Counted from the first letter of the stretch, positions 43,266-52,417 are shown. The stretch: DNA of 64,000 nt from Alistipes sp. (GCA_017465575.1 JAFTVX010000021.1:167833-231832), one strand, 5' to 3'. Notes: a model not told the origin generated them from the letters alone. Translations and numbers: made by a program.

Positions 43266-44513
43266 TTATCTTGCTACCTCCTTGTAGACCTTATCGCCTC
43301 GGCGTACCTCTTGCTCGGTTTTAAGCGAGATATAGTCGCCCTGCTTGGCGCTCTCCGCAGGTTTCTCGTTAAGCATAATGCCCAATGCCTTCTGCTCTAC
43401 AACGCCTGTCTTCTCGCCCATAAAGAGTAGGTCGTCGCCCTCCTTCACCTCGCAAGCCTCGACCAAGACCTCGGCAACGCCAATGCGCTTGAAGTAGTTT
43501 GTAACCTTGCCCATATAGACCTTCTTGAGGGTTGCCGACGAGCCGTAGTGCTGGCTATGCTCGACCATTGTCTTGGCAGCATAGTAGCCACCCCAGAAGT
43601 CGCGGTTGAAGACGGTGCGTAGGCGCTCCTTGAGAGGCGCTACGCTCTCTGCCGTGAACTCGCCACGCTCCAAGAGGTTGAGTGCCTCGTTGTAGCACTC
43701 TACAACACGCTTTACATACTCGCCACCACGGGCACGACCCTCGATTTTGAGCACCGTAACACCCGCCTCGATAAACTTGTCGAGGAAGTCGATGGTGCAG
43801 AGGTCCTTGGGCGAGAGTACATACTGACCGTCGATATCCAACTGCTGGCCAGTATCCTTATCCGTGATGGTATACTTACGACGGCATATCTGGCGGCAAG
43901 CACCCCTATTTGCCGAGTTATGCGACTCGTGCTCCGAGAGGTAGCACTTGCCCGACATCGACATACACATAGCACCGTGGGCGAACATCTCGATTTTGAG
44001 TAACTCGCCACGAGGGCCACGGATATCCTGCTCTACAATTTGCTGTGAGATATAGCCAATCTGCTCCAACGACAACTCACGCGCCAAAACCACCACATCT
44101 GCCCACTGTGCAAAGAACTTTGCTGCCTCGATATTCGAGATATTGCTCTGGGTGGAGATATGCACCTCGATACCCACCTCGCGAGCATAGAGTATAGCGG
44201 CAAGGTCGGTGGCGATGATGGCATCGATGCCCTCGGCCTTGGCACGGTCGATGATGCGGCGCATAACCTCCATCTCTGTATCGTAAATCACGATGTTCAC
44301 CGTAAGGTAGGTCTTGACACCTGCGGCGTGTGCCGTGCGGACAATCTCGGCAAGGTCGTCGAGCGTAAAGTTCACCGACGAGGCAGCACGCATATTGAGC
44401 TGCTCGACACCGAAATATACCGAGTTGGCACCGGCGGCAATAGCTGCATTGAGCGCCTCGTAAGAGCCTACGGGCGCCATAATCTCTATATCACTTCTTC
44501 TAATCATTCTCAT
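43266..44513 (-). CDS. Peptidase U32-family protein (TrhP/RlhA type)
   Basis: A 415-aa protein of the U32 group, members of which hydroxylate tRNA U34 or 23S rRNA C2501 using prephenate rather than acting as collagenases. MAPVGSYEALNAAIAAGANSVYFG is the N-terminal signature. Conserved cysteines lie in MCMSMSGKCYLSEHES (about 182-197) and GACRQICRR (about 204-212). It is TrhP-length and lacks the extra DUF3656 domain. Its ATG overlaps the last base region of the prenyl synthase gene by 1 nt. Which RNA is modified cannot be told. Confidence 0.85.
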   Translation of the reverse strand: MRMIRRSDIEIMAPVGSYEALNAAIAAGANSVYFGVEQLNMRAASSVNFTLDDLAEIVRTAHAAGVKTYLTVNIVIYDTEMEVMRRIIDRAKAEGIDAIIATDLAAILYAREVGIEVHISTQSNISNIEAAKFFAQWADVVVLARELSLEQIGYISQQIVEQDIRGPRGELLKIEMFAHGAMCMSMSGKCYLSEHESHNSANRGACRQICRRKYTITDKDTGQQLDIDGQYVLSPKDLCTIDFLDKFIEAGVTVLKIEGRARGGEYVKRVVECYNEALNLLERGEFTAESVAPLKERLRTVFNRDFWGGYYAAKTMVEHSQHYGSSATLKKVYMGKVTNYFKRIGVAEVLVEACEVKEGDDLLFMGEKTGVVEQKALGIMLNEKPAESAKQGDYISLKTEQEVRRGDKVYKEVAR

Positions 44514-45484
44514 TACTTTTTACGACCAATAAGGTTGCGGGCAAACTCCGCCAAATGTACCGTGCGCTCGGCACCAATAGAGAGACTGTCGAGGATGCCC
44601 AAGGCACGCTCAAAGCGCTGGTCTATCTGCTGCTCGGTGGCACGCTTAACCTCCAACTTATCGTAGAGAGCCTTCACGATGGCAATCTTCTCCGCATCGC
44701 TCAACTTGCTGTTGAGGTGTGTTGTGCGCAATACCTCGCGCTCCTCCTCCGTTGCGCGGCTCATAGCCTGCACCATAAGGTAGGTCTGCTTGCCCTCGAG
44801 GATATCGCCACCAATCTTCTTGCCAAGAGCCTCATCGCCGTAGCTGTCTAAGAGGTCGTCTTGGAGCTGGAATGCCAAGCCAAGCTCGGTAGCGAAGCGG
44901 TAGAGGAGCTTGATATCGGCATCCGAAGCACCTGCAATCGTAGCACCAATCATCGCCGAGCCCGAGAGCAGCGCCGATGTCTTGCGCTCAATCATCTGGA
45001 TGTATTCCACCACCGTAACCTTCTTCTGACTCTCGAAGTCCATATCGTACTGCTGACCCTCGCACACCTCCAACGCCATATCGTTGAAGAGGCGCATCAC
45101 GCGCTGAAGCTTCGTGGGGTTAAGCTCGGCAAGGAGCTTGTAGGCGGTGATAAGCATAGCATCACCCGAGAGAATGGCAACATTCTCGCCCCACTTCGCA
45201 AATACCGAGGGCTTGCCACGGCGCATATCGGCATTATCCATAATGTCGTCGTGCAGAAGTGTGAAGTTGTGGAATACCTCGACAGCCATAGCTGCGGTCA
45301 TCGCCTCGTCGACACTACCACCAAAGGCCTCGGTGCTCAAGAGTAGCAACACGGGGCGTAGGCGCTTGCCACCACCCGACATAGAGTAGATGATAGGGGC
45401 ATAGAGCAACTCGGGCTCCTCGGGGGTGCGGAGCTGACGCAACGACTGCTCGAAAAGTTCCAATATTTGGGCGTTGTTATACAT
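44513..45484 (-). CDS. Polyprenyl diphosphate synthase
   Basis: A 323-aa trans-isoprenyl diphosphate synthase that would make the menaquinone side chain. The first Asp-rich motif is LLHDDIMDNADMRRG (Asp79, 80, 83) and the second LQDDLLDSYGD (Asp209, 210, 213). GGGKRLRP (about 37-44) binds the allylic substrate. Start at ATG 45484 (MYNNAQ) is preferred because it matches family starts; an ATG at 45535 would add 17 unrelated residues. It fits with mqnB, C and D in the window. It is coupled to the U32 gene by a 1-nt overlap. Confidence 0.9.
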   Translation of the reverse strand: MYNNAQILELFEQSLRQLRTPEEPELLYAPIIYSMSGGGKRLRPVLLLLSTEAFGGSVDEAMTAAMAVEVFHNFTLLHDDIMDNADMRRGKPSVFAKWGENVAILSGDAMLITAYKLLAELNPTKLQRVMRLFNDMALEVCEGQQYDMDFESQKKVTVVEYIQMIERKTSALLSGSAMIGATIAGASDADIKLLYRFATELGLAFQLQDDLLDSYGDEALGKKIGGDILEGKQTYLMVQAMSRATEEEREVLRTTHLNSKLSDAEKIAIVKALYDKLEVKRATEQQIDQRFERALGILDSLSIGAERTVHLAEFARNLIGRKK

Positions 45485-45508
45485 ATCGCAAAAGTTTTTA
45501 AGTGTGGA

Positions 45509-45556
45509 TATAGGATATATAAAAATCCTATACATCTAAATTATGCACCAAAAATA
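45509..45556 (-). promoter_or_regulatory. Promoter and operator-like inverted repeat of the prenyl synthase gene
   Basis: TATTTTTG on the minus strand (45549-45556) fits the -7 consensus. Just downstream, TATAGGAT (45509-45516) and ATCCTATA (45525-45532) form a perfect 8-bp inverted repeat with 8-nt spacer in the predicted leader. It could bind a dimeric repressor or form a small hairpin. Confidence 0.5.
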
Positions 45557-45564
45557 GTAAATTT

Positions 45565-45597
45565 TTTGCAGAGATTAAAATAATTTTGGTAACTTTG
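45565..45597 (+). promoter_or_regulatory. Promoter of the ROK kinase gene
   Basis: TTTG at 45565-45568 and TAACTTTG at 45590-45597, separated by 21 nt, are -33 and -7 boxes. Start predicted near 45603, some 25 nt before the gene. It overlaps back-to-back with the prenyl synthase promoter. Confidence 0.75.
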
Positions 45598-45626
45598 ACC
45601 AATTAAATTTTAAAAACCTTAGCACT

Positions 45627-46655
45627 ATGATGAAAAAATATGCGATGGGTATCGACATCGGCGGTACCAACACAGCGTTTGGCCTCGTTGACGAGGATGG
45701 TAATGTTGTTGCTGAAAGCAAAATCTCTACCGACAAGTTCCGCTACTTCGACGACTATAAGACCTATATCGAGACTTTGGCTGCGGCGCTCAAGGAGCTT
45801 ATCGCAGGACAGCCCGAGTGTGAGCTTATCGGCGTGGGCGTAGGTGCGCCTAATGCCAATATCCACACTGGTCGTATCGAGACCCCCGCAAACCTCTGGA
45901 AGTTCGAGGACCCCGCAGACCCTCGCCCCAACTCAATCCGTATCTTCAACTTTACCGAGGACTTGAGCCGTGCAATGGGCGGCGCAAAGGTTATGGTGAC
46001 GAACGATGCTAACGCTGCGGCTATCGGCGAGATGGTATTCGGCAATGCTCGTGGAATGAAGGATTTCGCGATGATTACCCTCGGCACAGGTCTTGGCTCG
46101 GGTATCGTTTGCAATGGCGAGATGGTCTATGGCCACGATGGCTTTGCAGGAGAATATGGTCATATTGCTGTTGACTCTCGCGAGACTGGTCGCCAGTGCG
46201 GTTGCGGTCGTAAGGGCTGCTTGGAGGCCTATGTTTCGGCTACCGGTATCAAGCGTACAGCCTTCGAGCTTATGGCTACTATGACCTGCGATAGCGAGCT
46301 TCGTTCGGTGCCCTACGATAAGTTCGAGGCGAAGATGCTTTCGGATGCTGCTGCAAAGAACGATCCTATTGCTCTTGAGGCATTTGAGCGTACTGGCAAG
46401 GTGCTCGGCTTGGCACTCGCTGACCTCACCGCTACCACCTCTCCCGAGGCTATTATCCTCTTCGGTGGCTTGGCTAATGCTGGCGACTACATTATGCGCC
46501 CCACCTATAAGTATATGGAGGAGAACCAACTCACCGTATTCAAGGGTAAGGTGAAGCTTATGATGAGTGGTATTCAGGATAAGAATGTGGCTATTTTGGG
46601 TGGCGCCGCCTTGATTTGGAAGCAGCACCTCGAGGCCGTCATCGAAAACTATTAA
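45627..46655 (+). CDS. ROK-family glucokinase
   Basis: A 342-aa sugar kinase, probably glucokinase. The ATP phosphate loop GIDIGGTNTAFGLVD is at about residues 7-21. The sugar-binding GEYGHIAVD segment and the ROK zinc motif CGCGRKGCLEAYVS (about 191-204) follow, with GLGSGIVCNG before them. Two adjacent ATGs (45627, 45630) are possible starts. Single-gene transcription unit whose TAA stop codon is the first triplet of a nested palindrome. Confidence 0.92.
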   Translation: MMKKYAMGIDIGGTNTAFGLVDEDGNVVAESKISTDKFRYFDDYKTYIETLAAALKELIAGQPECELIGVGVGAPNANIHTGRIETPANLWKFEDPADPRPNSIRIFNFTEDLSRAMGGAKVMVTNDANAAAIGEMVFGNARGMKDFAMITLGTGLGSGIVCNGEMVYGHDGFAGEYGHIAVDSRETGRQCGCGRKGCLEAYVSATGIKRTAFELMATMTCDSELRSVPYDKFEAKMLSDAAAKNDPIALEAFERTGKVLGLALADLTATTSPEAIILFGGLANAGDYIMRPTYKYMEENQLTVFKGKVKLMMSGIQDKNVAILGGAALIWKQHLEAVIENY

Positions 46656-46781
46656 TTTCTTGTGATAAGGGGTCTACTTCGGCCTCTCAGTCATTGCCCT
46701 GAATGGAATGTACATCAAGTACTATCCATCCAGGGCAATTTCTTTATCGAGGCCACAGCTAACCCCTTCTGACAAGAAATT
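46653..46781 (+). repeat. Stop-anchored nested palindrome, copy E (end of ROK gene)
   Basis: Starts TAATTTCTTGTGATAAGGGG with TAA as the ROK stop and ends CCCCTTCTGACAAGAAATT. The inner stem is ATTGCCCTG...TGGAATGTAC against GTACTATCCA...CAGGGCAAT. The middle stem is GGCCTC/GAGGCC instead of GACGCC/GGCGCC, a paired change on both arms. Confidence 0.85.
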
Positions 46782-46914
46782 GGGTTCTTTGCCGTGAAAA
46801 GCCGCAATCTGCGGTCTATCCCAAAAAGTGCCGTCAATGAGCAGTACGCCAAGTACAGCCCATCGACGGCATTTTTGCGATAACCCACATCTCGCGACTT
46901 TTGACGACAAGGTG
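46782..46914 (+). repeat. Degenerate second palindrome behind copy E
   Basis: Nearly identical in its left half to the segment at 38223-38353, starting GGGTTCTTTGCCGTGAAAAG, with a CAGTACGCCAAGTAC loop region and a worn right end (TTTTGACGACAAGG). Confidence 0.7.
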
Positions 46915-47089
46915 TGGTGGCTGGAAGGTGGTAGATTGCGCTCCTCTGGAACGCCAGCTAACGCAGAGGGGTCTGAGGGGTCTGAGGGGTACAAGGGGTT
47001 GCGCTTGTGCCCAAGCGCTGGCTACGCCCCCTAGGAACCCTTTTACCCCTTTTGCCCCTTGGGGCTATTGCCCGCAGGCGGATGCCTGC
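46915..47089 (+). repeat. G-array module (copy 3) with four perfect GGGG runs
   Basis: GGGG runs at 46968, 46977, 46986 and 46995 are separated by 5-nt loops (TCTGA, TCTGA, TACAA), an ideal four-tetrad quadruplex motif on the sense strand of the upstream gene. A C-rich arm follows (ACCCTTTTACCCC, TTTTGCCCCTTGGGG) and then the end hairpin GCAGGCGGATGCCTGC. Confidence 0.75.
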
Positions 47090-47156
47090 TATAAGCGCTC
47101 TTTGCTAATCTCCCTCCCCCTCTCCGCTCCTCCCGAAACATTTTCTCTCGAAAAAA

Positions 47157-47188
47157 TTTGCTTTTCGGTGGGGGATTTCGTAACTTTG
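47157..47188 (+). promoter_or_regulatory. Promoter of mutAB
   Basis: TTTG at 47157-47160 and TAACTTTG at 47181-47188 with 20-nt spacing are near-ideal -33 and -7 boxes. The predicted leader is about 125 nt long and G/C-rich at first (CGTTTCGTTACGCGGGCGAG). No cobalamin riboswitch could be recognised in it. Confidence 0.78.
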
Positions 47189-47319
47189 TTGAGTTTTAGG
47201 CGCGTATGCGCTCGTTTCGTTACGCGGGCGAGAGGGTGCGTAGGCGCGCGATGAACCTTTCGAAACAAAGATAAGATTTTATATATCACACACTTAAAAC
47301 TTTTAAACTCTAAACAATT

Positions 47320-49170
47320 ATGGCTAATACCAAAGAAAAGTTGTTCACGGAGTTCCCACCGGTATCGACCGAGCAGTGGGAGGCCGTCATCACAACTGAC
47401 CTTAAGGGCGCTGACTATGAGCGCAAGTTGGTATGGAAGACCGGTGAGGGATTCAATGTCCGTCCCTACTACCGCGCTGAGAACCTCGCAGAGGTTGAGT
47501 ATCTCGGTGTTGAGGCCGGTGAGTTCCCCTTTGTACGCGGTGTGTCGAAAGACAACACTTGGCGTGTACACCAGACCATCTCGGTAGAGTGCGCTAAGGC
47601 GGCTAACGAGGAGGCCTTGAAGCTTCTCAACTCGGGTGTTGACTCACTCGGTTTCTGCTTCTGCAAGGCTTGTGCTTGCGATGTAGATGTTGATGCCCTC
47701 TTGAAGGACATCGTGCCTTCGGCTGTTGAGCTTACCTTCTGTGGCTCGAATGTAGCAGCTCTTGCTAAGCTTGCTGAGAAGGTTTTGGCAAAGTATGCCG
47801 ATGTTGAGAAGGACGAGCTTCGTCTCAACTTCTGCATCGACCCCATCATCAAGAACCTCTCAGTAGAGGGCGACTTCTGCTGTGGCACTGGCGACGAGTG
47901 CTTCGACACTATCGCTAAGTTGGTGAAGGCTACCGCTGACTACAAGCATGTTCGCGTAGTCAATGTATCGGGTGCTACCTTCTCTAACGCAGGTTCTACT
48001 ATCGTCGAGGAGCTCGCATTCACCTTGTCTGTTGCTCACGACTACCTCTGCAAGCTTATGGAGCGTGGTCTCACTATCGACGAGGCTGCTCGCAAGATTC
48101 GCTTCACATTTGCCGTTACCTCGAACTACTTCCTCGAGATGGCGAAGTTCCGTGCAGCGCGTATGTTGTGGGCTAACATCGTAAAGGCTTACAACCCCGA
48201 GAAGAACTGCGCTTGCAAGATGTTTGCTCACGCTGTTACCTCTACTTGGAATCAGACCGTTTACGATCCCTATGTAAATATGTTGCGTGGCACTACCGAG
48301 GCTATGTCGGCAGCTATCGCTGGCGTACACTCGTTGGAGGTATTGCCCTTCGACTATGCATTTGAGGCTCCCACCGAGTTCTCGAAGCGTATCGCTCGTA
48401 ACGCACAGCTTCTCTTGAAGAAGGAGTCGCACTTCGATCAGGTTATCGACCCCGCAGGTGGTTCGTACTACATCGAGTCGCTCACCAAGAGCATCGCTTC
48501 GGAGGCTTGGACATTGTTCCGCGAGCTTGAGGAGAAGGGTGGCTACATCGCTGCTTTCCGCGAGGGCTTCGTAGTAGAGCGTGTTAAGGCTTCTGCTGCA
48601 GCTAAGGATAAGAACATCGCTACTCGCCGTCTTATCCTCTTGGGTGCTAACCAGTATCCTAACTTTACCGAGGTTGCTGACGAGGCTATCTGCGAGTGCA
48701 AGGTTACTCGCGATGCTGCCGAGGGCAACAAGCTTGTTCCCTACCGTGGCGCTATGGCATTCGAGGCTATGCGTATGAAGGTTGACCGTTCGGGCAAGGC
48801 TCCTAAGGCATTTATGCTTACTTGCGGTACTTTGGGTATGGCTCGTGCTCGTGCTCAGTTCTCTTGCAACTTCTTCGCTTGCGCTGGTATCCGCGTTGAG
48901 GATAACACCTTCTTCAAGTCTGTTGAGGAGGGCGTTGAGGCAGCTTTGGCATCTAAGGCCGAGATCGTTGTTGTCTGCGCATCTGACGACGACTACGCAA
49001 CAGTTGCTCCTCGTGTTAAGGAGCTCTTGGGCGACAAGGCTATCTTGGTTGTTGCTGGCGCTCCCGCTTGCGCTGCAGAGCTTGAGGCTCAGGGCATCAC
49101 TAACTTTATCAATGTAAAGAGCAATGTCCTCGAGACTTTGAAGGATTACTTAAAGAAGTTGGGCATCTAA
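47320..49170 (+). CDS. mutA: Methylmalonyl-CoA mutase, small subunit
   Basis: A 616-aa non-catalytic partner subunit of the B12-dependent mutase that interconverts succinyl-CoA and methylmalonyl-CoA on the route to propionate. It has the TIM-barrel domain (about residues 60-450) and a C-terminal flavodoxin-like domain that lacks the DxHxxG cobalamin motif, as expected for MutA. It starts MANTKEKLFTEFPPV. The large-subunit gene follows after 12 nt. Codons are dominated by the common GCT/AAG/GAG set, consistent with high expression. Confidence 0.94.
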   Translation: MANTKEKLFTEFPPVSTEQWEAVITTDLKGADYERKLVWKTGEGFNVRPYYRAENLAEVEYLGVEAGEFPFVRGVSKDNTWRVHQTISVECAKAANEEALKLLNSGVDSLGFCFCKACACDVDVDALLKDIVPSAVELTFCGSNVAALAKLAEKVLAKYADVEKDELRLNFCIDPIIKNLSVEGDFCCGTGDECFDTIAKLVKATADYKHVRVVNVSGATFSNAGSTIVEELAFTLSVAHDYLCKLMERGLTIDEAARKIRFTFAVTSNYFLEMAKFRAARMLWANIVKAYNPEKNCACKMFAHAVTSTWNQTVYDPYVNMLRGTTEAMSAAIAGVHSLEVLPFDYAFEAPTEFSKRIARNAQLLLKKESHFDQVIDPAGGSYYIESLTKSIASEAWTLFRELEEKGGYIAAFREGFVVERVKASAAAKDKNIATRRLILLGANQYPNFTEVADEAICECKVTRDAAEGNKLVPYRGAMAFEAMRMKVDRSGKAPKAFMLTCGTLGMARARAQFSCNFFACAGIRVEDNTFFKSVEEGVEAALASKAEIVVVCASDDDYATVAPRVKELLGDKAILVVAGAPACAAELEAQGITNFINVKSNVLETLKDYLKKLGI

Positions 49171-49182
49171 TCAATTGTAACT

Positions 49183-51309
49183 ATGAGAGCAAAATTTTCA
49201 GATTTAGCATATAAGGCTGCAGCCACCGAGTGCTGCGCCAAGACCGCCGCTCCCAAGGAGGATTGGTTGACTGCCGAGCGCATCCCCGTTAAGGAGAACT
49301 ACACAGCAGCCGACCTTGAGGGTATGGAGCACCTCAACTATGCAGCAGGTATCGCTCCCTTCCTTCGCGGTCCCTACTCAACAATGTATGTAATGCGTCC
49401 TTGGACTATCCGTCAGTATGCAGGTTTCTCTACTGCTGAGGAGTCTAACGCATTCTACCGTCGTAACCTTGCTGCTGGTCAGAAGGGTTTGTCGGTAGCA
49501 TTCGACCTTGCAACACACCGTGGCTACGATGCCGACCATCCCCGTGTAGTAGGTGATGTAGGTAAGGCTGGTGTATCTATCTGCTCGGTTGAGGATATGA
49601 AGGTGTTGTTCAACGGCATTCCGTTGGATCAGATGTCTGTATCTATGACTATGAACGGTGCTGTGCTTCCTATCTTGGCATTCTACATCGTAGCAGGTTT
49701 GGAGCAGGGCTGTACCCTCGACCAGTTGGCAGGTACTATCCAGAACGATATCCTCAAGGAGTTCATGGTGCGTAACACCTACATCTACCCACCCGAGTTC
49801 TCAATGAAGATTATCGCCGATATCTTTGAGTACACATCGAAGAATATGCCTAAGTTCAACTCGATTTCTATTTCGGGTTACCACATGCAGGAGGCTGGTG
49901 CTACTGCCGACATCGAGTTGGCTTACACCTTGGCTGACGGTCTTGAGTACTTGCGCGCAGGTATCAACGCAGGCATGTCTATCGACGCCTTCGCTCCCCG
50001 CTTGTCGTTCTTCTGGGCTATCGGTATGAACCACTTCATGGAGATTGCCAAGATGCGTGCAGCGCGTCTGTTGTGGGCAAAGATTGTTAAGCAGTTCGAG
50101 CCTAAGAACCCCAAGTCTTTGGCATTGCGTACCCACTCGCAGACCTCTGGTTGGTCACTTACCGAGCAGGATCCATTCAACAATGTTGCTCGTACCGCTA
50201 TCGAGGCTATGGGCGCTGCTTTGGGTCACACCCAGTCGTTGCATACCAACGCTTTGGACGAGGCTATCGCACTTCCCACCGACTTCTCGGCGCGTATTGC
50301 TCGTAACACCCAGATCTACATCCAGGAGGAGACCAATGTTTGCCGTTCGGCAGACCCATGGGCAGGTTCTTACTATGTTGAGGCCCTCACTCACGAGATT
50401 GCTCACAAGGCTTGGGCTCACATCCAGGAGATTGAGCAGCTTGGTGGTATGGCTAAGGCTATCGAGACAGGTATTCCTAAGCTCCGTATCGAGGAGGCTG
50501 CTGCTCGTAAGCAGGCTCGTATCGACTCTGGCGTTGAGACTATCATCGGCGTTAACGAGTTCCGTCTCGAGAAGGAGGCTCCCATCGACATCCTTGCTGT
50601 GGACAACACCGCAGTTCGTGAGAGCCAGGTTAAGCGTTTGCAGGAGCTCCGTGCTAACCGCGACAACGCAGCAGTAGAGAAGGCATTGGCTGCTATCACC
50701 GAGTGCGTACGCACTGGCGAGGGCAACTTGCTTGCTTTGGCTGTTGAGGCTGCTAAGGTTCGTGCATCGTTGGGTGAGATCTCTGACGCTTGCGAGAAGA
50801 TCGTTGGCCGTTACAAGGCCGTTATTCGTCTAAATTCAGGTGTATATTCTGCAGAGGTGAAATCAGATTCAGCATTCGAGAAGGCAAAGCAGATGTGTGC
50901 TGACTTTGCAAAGAAGGAGGGTCGTCAGCCCCGCGTTATGATTGCCAAGTTGGGTCAGGACGGTCACGACCGTGGTGCCAAGGTTGTAGCTACCGGCTAC
51001 GCAGATATCGGCTTCGATGTCGATATGGGTCCCTTGTTCCAGACTCCCGAGGAGGCTGCTAAGCAGGCTGTCGAGAATGATGTGCATGTAGTAGGTGTAT
51101 CGTCACTCGCTGCGGGTCACCTCACTCTCGTACCTCAGATTATCGCTGAGCTCAAGAAGCTTGGTCGTGAGGATATCGTAGTTGTTGTGGGTGGTGTTAT
51201 CCCCGCACAGGACTACGATCAGCTCTACAAGGACGGTGCTGCTGCCATCTTTGGCCCCGGTACCCCCATTGCTACTGCTGCCATCAAGATTCTCGAGATC
51301 CTCGGATAA
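49183..51309 (+). CDS. mutB: Methylmalonyl-CoA mutase, large (catalytic) subunit
   Basis: A 708-aa catalytic subunit. The substrate barrel carries [20 protein letters not shown] (about 59-78) and [12 protein letters not shown] (about 226-237). The C-terminal B12 domain has the cobalt-ligand motif [11 protein letters not shown] (about 590-600; His is the lower ligand) and [14 protein letters not shown]. It heads the succinate-propionate pathway together with mutA. No epimerase, decarboxylase or meaB-like gene is in the window. The TAA stop codon starts a nested palindrome. Confidence 0.96.
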   Translation: MRAKFSDLAYKAAATECCAKTAAPKEDWLTAERIPVKENYTAADLEGMEHLNYAAGIAPFLRGPYSTMYVMRPWTIRQYAGFSTAEESNAFYRRNLAAGQKGLSVAFDLATHRGYDADHPRVVGDVGKAGVSICSVEDMKVLFNGIPLDQMSVSMTMNGAVLPILAFYIVAGLEQGCTLDQLAGTIQNDILKEFMVRNTYIYPPEFSMKIIADIFEYTSKNMPKFNSISISGYHMQEAGATADIELAYTLADGLEYLRAGINAGMSIDAFAPRLSFFWAIGMNHFMEIAKMRAARLLWAKIVKQFEPKNPKSLALRTHSQTSGWSLTEQDPFNNVARTAIEAMGAALGHTQSLHTNALDEAIALPTDFSARIARNTQIYIQEETNVCRSADPWAGSYYVEALTHEIAHKAWAHIQEIEQLGGMAKAIETGIPKLRIEEAAARKQARIDSGVETIIGVNEFRLEKEAPIDILAVDNTAVRESQVKRLQELRANRDNAAVEKALAAITECVRTGEGNLLALAVEAAKVRASLGEISDACEKIVGRYKAVIRLNSGVYSAEVKSDSAFEKAKQMCADFAKKEGRQPRVMIAKLGQDGHDRGAKVVATGYADIGFDVDMGPLFQTPEEAAKQAVENDVHVVGVSSLAAGHLTLVPQIIAELKKLGREDIVVVVGGVIPAQDYDQLYKDGAAAIFGPGTPIATAAIKILEILG

Positions 51310-51437
51310 TTTCTTGTGAAAAGGGGTCATCTTTGACCTATCCCAAAAAGCAAACCCCCAAGGGCTGTACTATTTGTACTATCCCTTGGGGGTTTCTTTT
51401 GCGATAAGCCAAATCTAACCCCTTTTGACAAGAAATT
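51307..51437 (+). repeat. Stop-anchored nested palindrome, copy F (end of mutB)
   Basis: Starts TAATTTCTTGTGAAAAGGGG and ends CCCCTTTTGACAAGAAATT, with the same paired outer-stem change as copy D. The inner stem is AAACCCCCAAGGGCTGTAC-type against GTACTATCCCTTGGGGGTTT-type, like copy C. Confidence 0.85.
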
Positions 51438-51449
51438 TGGGGACACCCG

Positions 51450-51645
51450 AAATTTGGGAGTGCTGGTTGGGAGGAAGTTGGTTGCGCTCCGTGGAGCGCC
51501 AGCTAACGCTGAGGGGTCTGAGGGGTAAAAGGGGCACAAGGGGTTGTGTTTTCCGAGCCGCTTAATTAGCGCTCTGCCGTTGGCCTCTTGTGCCCCTTAG
51601 AACCCTTTTGCCCCTTAGGGCGTAGCCCGCAGGCGAAACGCCTGC
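51450..51645 (+). repeat. G-array module (copy 4) with four perfect GGGG runs
   Basis: GCGCTCCGTGGAGCGC, then GGGG runs at 51513, 51522, 51531 and 51540 with 5-nt loops (TCTGA, TAAAA, CACAA). A C-rich arm TGTGCCCCTTAGAACCC and TTTTGCCCCTTAGGG can pair with the array, and GCAGGCGAAACGCCTGC closes the module. Simple GCTCTTT units fill 51650-51690. Confidence 0.75.
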
Positions 51646-51691
51646 AATCTCTATCTCTCTTTGCTCTTTGCTCTTTGAACTTTGCTCTAAC

Positions 51692-51723
51692 AAAAAAAGT
51701 CACCAACTTGGTGACTTTTTTGT
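51692..51723 (-). terminator. Intrinsic terminator of the 153-aa lipoprotein gene
   Basis: AAAAAAGTCACCA and TGGTGACTTTTTT form a 13-bp stem with a 3-nt loop, T-rich on both strands, so it may work in both directions. It abuts the stop codon of the minus-strand lipoprotein gene. Confidence 0.85.
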
Positions 51724-52184
51724 TACTCCTTCCACATTTGGAGTGAATCTTTTATCTTGCCCTCCATGTCGTAGAGGACATTGCCCTCTGCATCAACCTC
51801 ATAGAGCTGGATAAAGTAGACAGCGATATTGTTGATATGGAACTGACCCTTCGGAACAAGGAAGCCTCCGAAGTATACGCCATCGTCGAAGTTGATGCGC
51901 ACGATGCCATCAAGCTGCTCGGTGGCGGGTGTGAAGGTGTAGCTAAAGGGGCGGTTTACGGTCTCGTTCTCGCGCTCCTGTGTGTCGTAGCCAAGCATAC
52001 GGCCACGGCCCTCGCCATCGAACCAGATGTCGTAGTAGGTATTTGTCCTCTGGTCGTAACTCCACCACATAGTATCGTCGAGAGTATCGAGCACGGGGTA
52101 GACTGTGTTATCCTCCATAGGCTCTCCACACGCTACGGCGCATAGCATCGCTAAGCCCGCAACCACATAATTTAGAAGTTTCAT
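51723..52184 (-). CDS. Small hypothetical lipoprotein (153 aa)
   Basis: A lipoprotein signal peptide ends at the cysteine of AVACGEP (about residue 19). The rest is a short beta-rich domain with many Tyr, Trp and acidic residues (DDTMWWSYDQRTNTYYDIWF; FDDGVYFGGFLVPKGQFHIN), resembling small lipocalin-like or calycin-like lipoproteins of Bacteroidetes. I cannot assign a family. The -7 box TACCTTTG on the minus strand lies at 52219-52226, and the gene ends at a strong terminator. Confidence 0.8.
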   Translation of the reverse strand: MKLLNYVVAGLAMLCAVACGEPMEDNTVYPVLDTLDDTMWWSYDQRTNTYYDIWFDGEGRGRMLGYDTQERENETVNRPFSYTFTPATEQLDGIVRINFDDGVYFGGFLVPKGQFHINNIAVYFIQLYEVDAEGNVLYDMEGKIKDSLQMWKE

Positions 52185-52321
52185 CTTGCGTTAACCTAAT
52201 TTTTACTATTTATGCCTACAAAGGTAATACCTTTTTTGAGATTTCGGTCGTAGGCGGGCTAAAATATTGATTGAGTGCAAAAAAAAGATAGCGAAAAGTG
52301 TTGATTACAAGAAATTTTGTT

Positions 52322-52401
52322 TACCTTTGCAGGCCTTTTATACGCCCGCGTATATATAGGTATAGACTTTTTTATTAACTTTTAACGAGCGATTGTATCG
52401 C
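52322..52401 (+). promoter_or_regulatory. rpsA promoter and leader with two short inverted repeats
   Basis: TACCTTTG at 52322-52329 is the -7 box. The ~85-nt leader holds TATACG/CGTATA (52339-52344 and 52349-52354) and GCGAT/ATCGC (52389-52393 and 52397-52401). The first would lie at the very 5' end of the mRNA. S1 is autoregulated through its leader in enterobacteria; whether that applies here is an inference. Confidence 0.6.
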
Positions 52402-52417
52402 AAAACTATTTTCCATT

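Noticed and set aside
47189-47319. Cobalamin riboswitch before mutAB
   Set aside because: The leader is short and shows no B12-box-like sequence or multi-stem layout I can recognise.
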